DNA of 6,375 bases from Candidatus Alectryobacillus merdavium (GTDB taxonomy: Bacteria; Bacillota_I; Bacilli_A; RFN20; CAG-826), in NCBI GenBank assembly GCA_017694735.1, contig JADIMN010000014.1, forward strand, positions 1 through 6,375, given 5' to 3'. The stretch's first letter is position 1; the number at the start of each line of letters is the position of its first letter. Position numbers and translations under genes: made by a program. Positions 1-6,375 of this stretch are shown one piece after another. The notes beneath the pieces were generated by a model. That model saw only the letters and a program-made list of their open reading frames with translations. It did no database searches and had not been told where the DNA came from.

Positions 1-2337
1 ATTATTAAGTTTATTAAAATACAATGCAGTTGCTACACTTTCTAGTTCTGTATCTAATTCATCAACATTAGGTTTAAAATCAGTATCTTCACAAGCACAT
101 TCTATTGCTTTTATACAAATTTTACGGAAAGACTCTCTTTCTTCATCTGAAAATGCTGCTGGATAAGAAAAGCTCCATCTTAAATTAGCCACTCCAGCTA
201 TTGCAGCTTCTACTGTCGATTGCATACAAATCTGTTCAAGATAAGCAGTTGCTTTATATCTACCTGTATCATCTGCTTGCCATTTTAAATTAGAATCAAT
301 TCTATTAACTTCATATTGCAATAACTTACTCAACATATCACCTGGTAAAGTCAATATATGTCCATCTTGTAAAGGCTTAATTGTATCATGAGTTTTTTTA
401 GTATTAAGCAAATGAAAAATACTAAGAAATGAACCATCTGATTGTACATTAATTGATGGAATAAATCTAAGAAATGTATTATTTCTAAGTTGTCCACTAT
501 TAGTAACTTGAAATAAATGCGAATTAAAATTTAATGGTTTTGGTAATTGATTATTATCGCGATAATAAATCATTGTACTAGAAGTACCAAAATCTATACC
601 TATTCTCCAATTACTTAAATCATCAGCTTCTACCATTTTAGGTTTATCAAGTAATAATAAACCTGTCTCAATCATTTGCGTACGAACATTGCCACGGACA
701 GAAGCATTTACACTACATAATAATACTTCAGGATAGCCATTCATTCTTAATGTATATTGATTAGAAATAGAATTTTCTGTTATACCTTCAATGATATTTT
801 TATTATATTTCCATGGCATTACATAAAAGAAATCTTTTCCTAAATCCTTTTTATTGTTCAGTGCTTCACTATTTTCATAATACAAATAGTACCTATTCCA
901 ATTTTCTCTGCGAATATTTGGCCATATTTCTATTGCAGGTATATTTGTCTGTAAATAAATTAAATCTTTCTTTGGATATGCTTTAACAAAATCAAAATCA
1001 TGACCTTCACCATATACTCCAGACAAAGGAAATGCAAAGTGTATTAAATAATTATTTCCATCATCTTCAATAGATAAACGATCTGCAATATCTTCTGGTG
1101 TAAAAAATTCTAATAATTCTTTTCGAATTGGTAATATAGCACCTAAATCTTCACTAGCTAACAATTCTTCACCACGAATTTTAATAGTACCTTTTAGAGC
1201 ATCTCCACCTGGATCCATAACTGCCATATATTCAGTAAAAAACATTTCTGGATTATAATACTTAGCATTATTTAAATTTATATTTCCAATAGATGTTCCA
1301 TTATCATATACATCTATATCGTCTATATCATTTGCAGTTATACCTGGCCAAACAATAATTTGTGTTGTTGGTAAATTATATTCATTTGCAAAATCATGTA
1401 ACATCTTTGTAGATACAAGTAAAATATCTTGTTCTGGTTTTCTTGAATCCGAAACAATCAAACGCACTGCACTATCTTTCGCTGTAGCTTCTTTTGCTTT
1501 AACTGCACTATCAAGATATTTAAATATACCAGCATGAATTTTTAACATATTATTTTTATATTGGAAATTATTCATATTAGATATCTGATAACTTTGACAC
1601 GCTTTTTTAGCATCATCAGCAAATTTTCTAATACAATCTAATATATTTAAAAATCTTTCATTATCTCTATTATCTTTTACATGTGCATTTATATTATCTG
1701 CTAATTTATTTAACCAACTATACAATGCACATATTTCTTCTTTTGTTAAATATGGTATAGGATCCATTAAATATAAACCATCACTACTCCATGGTTTTGG
1801 TAAGTTACCATTAAACATACTTACATAATCAGCTGCTGATGCAACTAACGTCATTGGTGAAGTAAGACCAATCGGTATATCTTTATAAAAAATAATATAT
1901 AAAATATCCCAATTCGTATCATCACTTATATTTCTTTCTTGTGGTTTTAATATATTTAATATACGTTCTATATTGCCATTACCTTGCCCAATTCGAACTT
2001 CTTCCACTCGTAAATTTAAATGTTTTATATCATTTAATGCAAACATAGCTAAAATACTACGCCATTCACCAACAATTCTTTCATGAAAACCTTTTACAAA
2101 TTGTTGCTCGGTTCCTTCCTTATCAAAAAGAGCCATTTCAAATAACAACGGACGTGCCCAAACATCTGGAATAGAATCTATTGTTCCGATATCTTTTATC
2201 GAACCACTAACCGCAATACTTTTTATCAATGCATTTAAAAAATCATATTCTTTATCTTCCCAAACGCTAGTTTTATCTGGTGTAACTGCAGAATTTTCTT
2301 TTAGTTTTGGTAACATTGGAAAATATTGATTTGCCAT
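1..2337 (-). CDS. Large protein with C-terminal Hsp70/actin-like ATPase domain (3' end outside window)
   Basis: The gene starts at ATG 2337 and stays open to the left edge, giving 779 codons with no stop, so its C-terminus is missing here. Residues about 577-779 look like the first lobe of an Hsp70/actin-fold ATPase. IGIDFGTSST (579-588, with Asp582) is the phosphate-1 loop. FSYPAAFSDEERESFRK (723-739) matches the DnaK-type 'VPAYFND..R' segment. ESVATALYF (766-774) resembles the connect-1 helix ('EP.AAAL.Y'). The phosphate-2 and adenosine motifs should lie just beyond the window. Residues 1 to about 575 match no domain I recognise; they are soluble, with no signal peptide or membrane segment. 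That long extension before the ATPase is unusual, since DnaK begins with the ATPase. The protein is probably cytoplasmic and ATP-binding. The start is supported by AGGAG 8 nt upstream. It is the last visible gene of the operon. The SrfB-type large Hsp70-like proteins are a possible relative, unproven. The fold call is strong; the function is unknown. Confidence 0.85.
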   Translation of the reverse strand, partial: MANQYFPMLPKLKENSAVTPDKTSVWEDKEYDFLNALIKSIAVSGSIKDIGTIDSIPDVWARPLLFEMALFDKEGTEQQFVKGFHERIVGEWRSILAMFALNDIKHLNLRVEEVRIGQGNGNIERILNILKPQERNISDDTNWDILYIIFYKDIPIGLTSPMTLVASAADYVSMFNGNLPKPWSSDGLYLMDPIPYLTKEEICALYSWLNKLADNINAHVKDNRDNERFLNILDCIRKFADDAKKACQSYQISNMNNFQYKNNMLKIHAGIFKYLDSAVKAKEATAKDSAVRLIVSDSRKPEQDILLVSTKMLHDFANEYNLPTTQIIVWPGITANDIDDIDVYDNGTSIGNINLNNAKYYNPEMFFTEYMAVMDPGGDALKGTIKIRGEELLASEDLGAILPIRKELLEFFTPEDIADRLSIEDDGNNYLIHFAFPLSGVYGEGHDFDFVKAYPKKDLIYLQTNIPAIEIWPNIRRENWNRYYLYYENSEALNNKKDLGKDFFYVMPWKYNKNIIEGITENSISNQYTLRMNGYPEVLLCSVNASVRGNVRTQMIETGLLLLDKPKMVEADDLSNWRIGIDFGTSSTMIYYRDNNQLPKPLNFNSHLFQVTNSGQLRNNTFLRFIPSINVQSDGSFLSIFHLLNTKKTHDTIKPLQDGHILTLPGDMLSKLLQYEVNRIDSNLKWQADDTGRYKATAYLEQICMQSTVEAAIAGVANLRWSFSYPAAFSDEERESFRKICIKAIECACEDTDFKPNVDELDTELESVATALYFNKLNN

Positions 2338-5300
2338 TTTTTTATCTCCTTATCTTTTTTCACAACAAATATAAAGTGCGCGCAAAAATCGTCCAAATCC
2401 ACTAGCATACTGATTTTCAGACGTACCTTCTGTCAAACGATACCATAATTCATTTATTGTTATATTTCCATTTTCATCATCTATACAGCTTTCAAACATA
2501 AATGGATTTATTTTTGCTGGCTGAACATCTACTATCACGCTTGGATTAATTAAATGAATTTCACGATTTTCCTTTTCTAATTGTTTTACCCAACTTATAA
2601 AGCACTCTGCATATTCCTCAAAATTTTTTATTTCTAACATATCAACATTAGTATTTTCCAAATAATCAATAAACCAAGGATATTGATACTTTTTCAATTT
2701 ACCGGCAGATAAATCGCGTAATACAGGTTTTATCAAATGAACATAAGCAAATATGAATCGCGTAAATTGAGCAAACCGTTCTTTAATATTCACTACAATA
2801 TCTTTACTGTTTGTATCTATTTCAACAATATCAGGAAAATCACTCCATTGAATTTTATTATCATCTGCATGAGTGATATATGAACATTTTTTTAATTGTT
2901 TACTCTGATAAAAATCAATTGCTGCCAATGCTCCATAAAAATCAACAATATGAGCGTCATTTTCTTGACTTGAAGACCCAACACTAAATTTTTGTACTGG
3001 TGCTAATACATTATCTCCAATAAAGTACATTGAATGATATATATTTTCTTCTTTATTTTTAGCTGCATAATATTTAAGTGCTGCTTGTGTACTAGTCAAA
3101 AAATTTTCAGATGAAGCATATATTTCATTTGAAGATATACTACTTTTATCTGGTGAAAAAGAAAAATACGGTAATATTAAAGCTCCACCTATGAGTACTT
3201 TTTTCTCTTCATATAAATCCTTAAACATTCCTTGTAATAATTTAGCTATTGTTGGCATACCAGCAGCTCCAGTACCACCAAAAACAGAACCTGCTAAGAA
3301 TATTTTAGCTATGGAACCTGTCTTAGCATCCTGATTTACAAGTGTTTCAAAACGCTTCCATGGTTCTTCATTATTTCCATCACTATCAGTTGATACCTTT
3401 TTAGCCATTACTGCTGCACCAATTGATGGATGTCCTCTAAAACCTTCATTCAATAAAATAGAACGTTCTTTTTTAGTATATAAAACTTCATATAAATCAC
3501 CTATCGGCGTACCTTTATATGCTTGATACGACATAACATCATCTAAACACTTATCATGTTCTGTAGGATTCCAGACAAAAGGATTAGCTAATTCTACTTT
3601 ATTTTTAAAAATAGGCATATCATTTCCTACTTCTAATTTTTGAAATATATTATAACAATGAATAGCAGCACTACTTCTTGCCAAATTTCCATTTCCTGTA
3701 TCTGGGTCAATTGCCATTACATAAAAATTTTCATCAGTTGGAAACATTCCTGCCACACATAAATGTGTTAATGATTCCATTACTTTAGCACCAGAGCCAC
3801 CAATAGATATAAAATAATAACTCATTTTGTTATTCCGCCTTTCATTTTACGTATTTTTATAGCTCCAATAGGAGTATATTTATAATTTGCCGGAGTAAAC
3901 AATACACTACACACGTAATAGCCGATAACCCCAAAAAATACAATAAATAATAAACAAATCGCAAAACTCATTGGCGATTTTGAATCTATAATTGAATAAA
4001 TAAATGGTACAATAATGCATAAAAGTATATTAATAATACCAATCAAACACCAAAGACTACGACGACCAACAATTGTTGGATAAACAATTTTTATTACGAA
4101 GCGCGTTAAAATATACCATAATAAAGTTAATAAACATGATAATATGCCCATAACTCGTACTAATCCGCTATAATGTTTTACCCATTCAGAATAATTTATT
4201 CCACCAGCTTTTAAGATTACAGATTTAGCTATTGGTGAACCAATAAAATAAACTATCAAACTAATAACAAAGAAAATTATTATAATACTAGCTATAGATA
4301 CAATTGTCTTTGTATTTCTGTTCATAAAAACACATCCTTACAAATTTATTTATTTTATATTACTTTGTTTGTATTACTAAATTCATATTAACTAAAGATG
4401 GCTGAGCTGTAGATAATACTGAGTCTTTAAGAGACTCCGCAATGTGTAAAAAGTTAACCGTTTTTGAACCATCAAATTGTCCCATATTTACAGCACTACT
4501 ATCCATATTCCATGCTCTTATCCAATCTGGCAAAATAAGACCTGTATCTTCTGGTTTAATAGCTATATGAATTAAATTTATACTATTTGGTGTTAAAGTT
4601 TTTTCTCCCGTGAAATTAACAGAAATTAAATAATTACCTTCTTGAGATTCATCTGCTTTAAATGTACATTTTATGTCTCCAGATTGCTCACTTTCTTGCC
4701 ATTGTCCATCTTTTAACACCCATACTTTTATATCTGGACTGAGTTTATTCATATCTAAATTACAACCATCAGTAGCTGGAGAATAATTAAAGCTTGCTGT
4801 TAAAGATGAATTTTCATCTAAAGAATCAATATCATATTCTTTTAAAGTTTGATTTGGCAAAAATAATTGCTCATCAGAAAAAATATTATTACTATCCTTT
4901 ATTTCCATATTTGAAAGGTCTGCTGCTTTATCCATCAAATTTTCTGAGAAAACTAGATATTGCACTTCATTTGTTTTTGCATATCGATTTTTCCAAAGTT
5001 GTATAAATTTCTTAACTTCACTATCTTGACCTAAAATAAACATATAAAATGGACGATATTTAGCTGGATCATTACCACTATCATAATCAAACTTAGCAGC
5101 ATTTAATCCTACATCAAAGATTTCACCTTTAAATGGATTTTTTATGCCAATAATAGCAACAGATAAATGCTGTGAAAAATATTTTTCTTTTAATTGTTTA
5201 GTCACATTACTCCAATCAGAATCACTTTCAAATAAATCTGTAATAATAATTGATAAATGATTTGCATCAGCATTTTCTACAACATTATAAATAGCTGTAA

Positions 5301-6375
5301 TCGTTTCATCATAACTTGCACTATCTGCAAATTTCCTATGTTCTCTACCTTCTAGTGGTTTTATATCTTTCCCAAAACCATAAAATTTTATATTTCCCAT
5401 TGAATTTCCAATATCATCTAAATCATCTGGTAAAGCTCGATATGCATTATCTTGAGCTATAGTAGTATAGCCTTTCATTGAATACGTAGCATCCCAATAT
5501 ACATCAATATCTGTTGTTTTATTCTCCCCTTGTTCCGAAGGAGCAAATACAATTGATGGTATTTCTGTAGAAGATGTTTCATCTACAGCACATCCACTAA
5601 ATATTGGTGTTAAAAATATACAACAAAAAAGATATAATATCACTTTTTTCATATTTTTTACCATAATTACAACCTCCCATAAAAAAATATATATAATTCA
5701 AAACTTCAACTAAATACTAGTATTTAGTTGAAGTTATAAAAATTTCTATAAATTTATACATTTCTATCACTTATTAAATAAGCTGCGTCTATAGATAGTT
5801 TTTCAGCAATTAAAAGTAAAACTTGTATACTAGGCATCTGCTTACCACATTCAATTTTACTCAAATATTGTGGTGAAATTCCTACCATATTCGCCAATTT
5901 AGTCTGGTCTATATCCTTTAATTGACGATAATATTTTATTTTAGCTCCTATTTGACGATATTTATTATTCAACATATAACTCTTTTCCCATTCCTTCATA
6001 AAAATAATAAATTATACAAAATATTATATCATTTGCATTAATAACATTTTCGTATAAATAGGCGTAATAATAAACTTTATAGAACTACTACCATCTTTAA
6101 TAATTTATTTTTTATAATAACCAGTAATTTTATCAAAATTCTTATAAAAGCCCTCTAAAATAAATCCTATTCTTTACTATTTCTAATAAATTCATATACT
6201 ATTAAAAAAATATATATTATTCTATCTGTAGTTCCATATGTTCACTATATTTAACGCAAAATATTTATACTTTTATATTATCACCTTCCTTGCTATTTAT
6301 AATTATTTTTTACTTTTATATTATTACCACCTTCTATATTTTTATATCCATATATTAATCTCATTAATTTAAAAT

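Overview
The window is very AT-rich. Hand counts of sample lines give roughly 25-30% G+C in the genes and about 15% in parts of the right-hand end. The genes have clear AGGAG-type ribosome binding sites and use standard stop codons; TGA is used as a stop. This fits a low-GC bacterium, most likely a Bacillota lineage (a Negativicutes or Clostridia type is possible), but nothing here fixes the taxon. There is no rRNA, tRNA, transposase, integrase or CRISPR array.

All supported genes are on the minus strand, so the locus is read from right to left. From the right end: (1) a 376-bp AT-rich stretch without a gene, holding a candidate extended -10 element; (2) a small Xre-type helix-turn-helix regulator (5754-5999); (3) an 89-bp gap with a perfect 34-bp palindrome (5702-5735); (4) a lipoprotein with a von Willebrand A (VWA) domain (4360-5664); (5) a four-helix membrane protein (3822-4325); (6) a tubulin/FtsZ-superfamily protein (2350-3825); (7) a very large protein with an Hsp70/actin-fold ATPase domain near its C-terminal side. 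The last gene runs off the left edge, with 779 codons visible (1-2337).

Genes 4 to 7 look like one operon. The gaps are 34 nt, then a 4-nt ATGA overlap, then 12 nt in which the ribosome binding site of the last gene reuses the stop codon of the one before it. The set combines a likely GTP-binding tubulin-like protein and a likely ATP-binding Hsp70/actin-like protein in the cytoplasm with a small membrane protein and an exported, membrane-anchored VWA protein on the other face of the membrane. My inference is a multi-component, membrane-linked NTPase machine, possibly for envelope remodelling, sensing or defence, with the Xre protein as a candidate local regulator. The fold assignments rest on visible motifs. 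The system-level function is a hypothesis and no gene symbol can be assigned.
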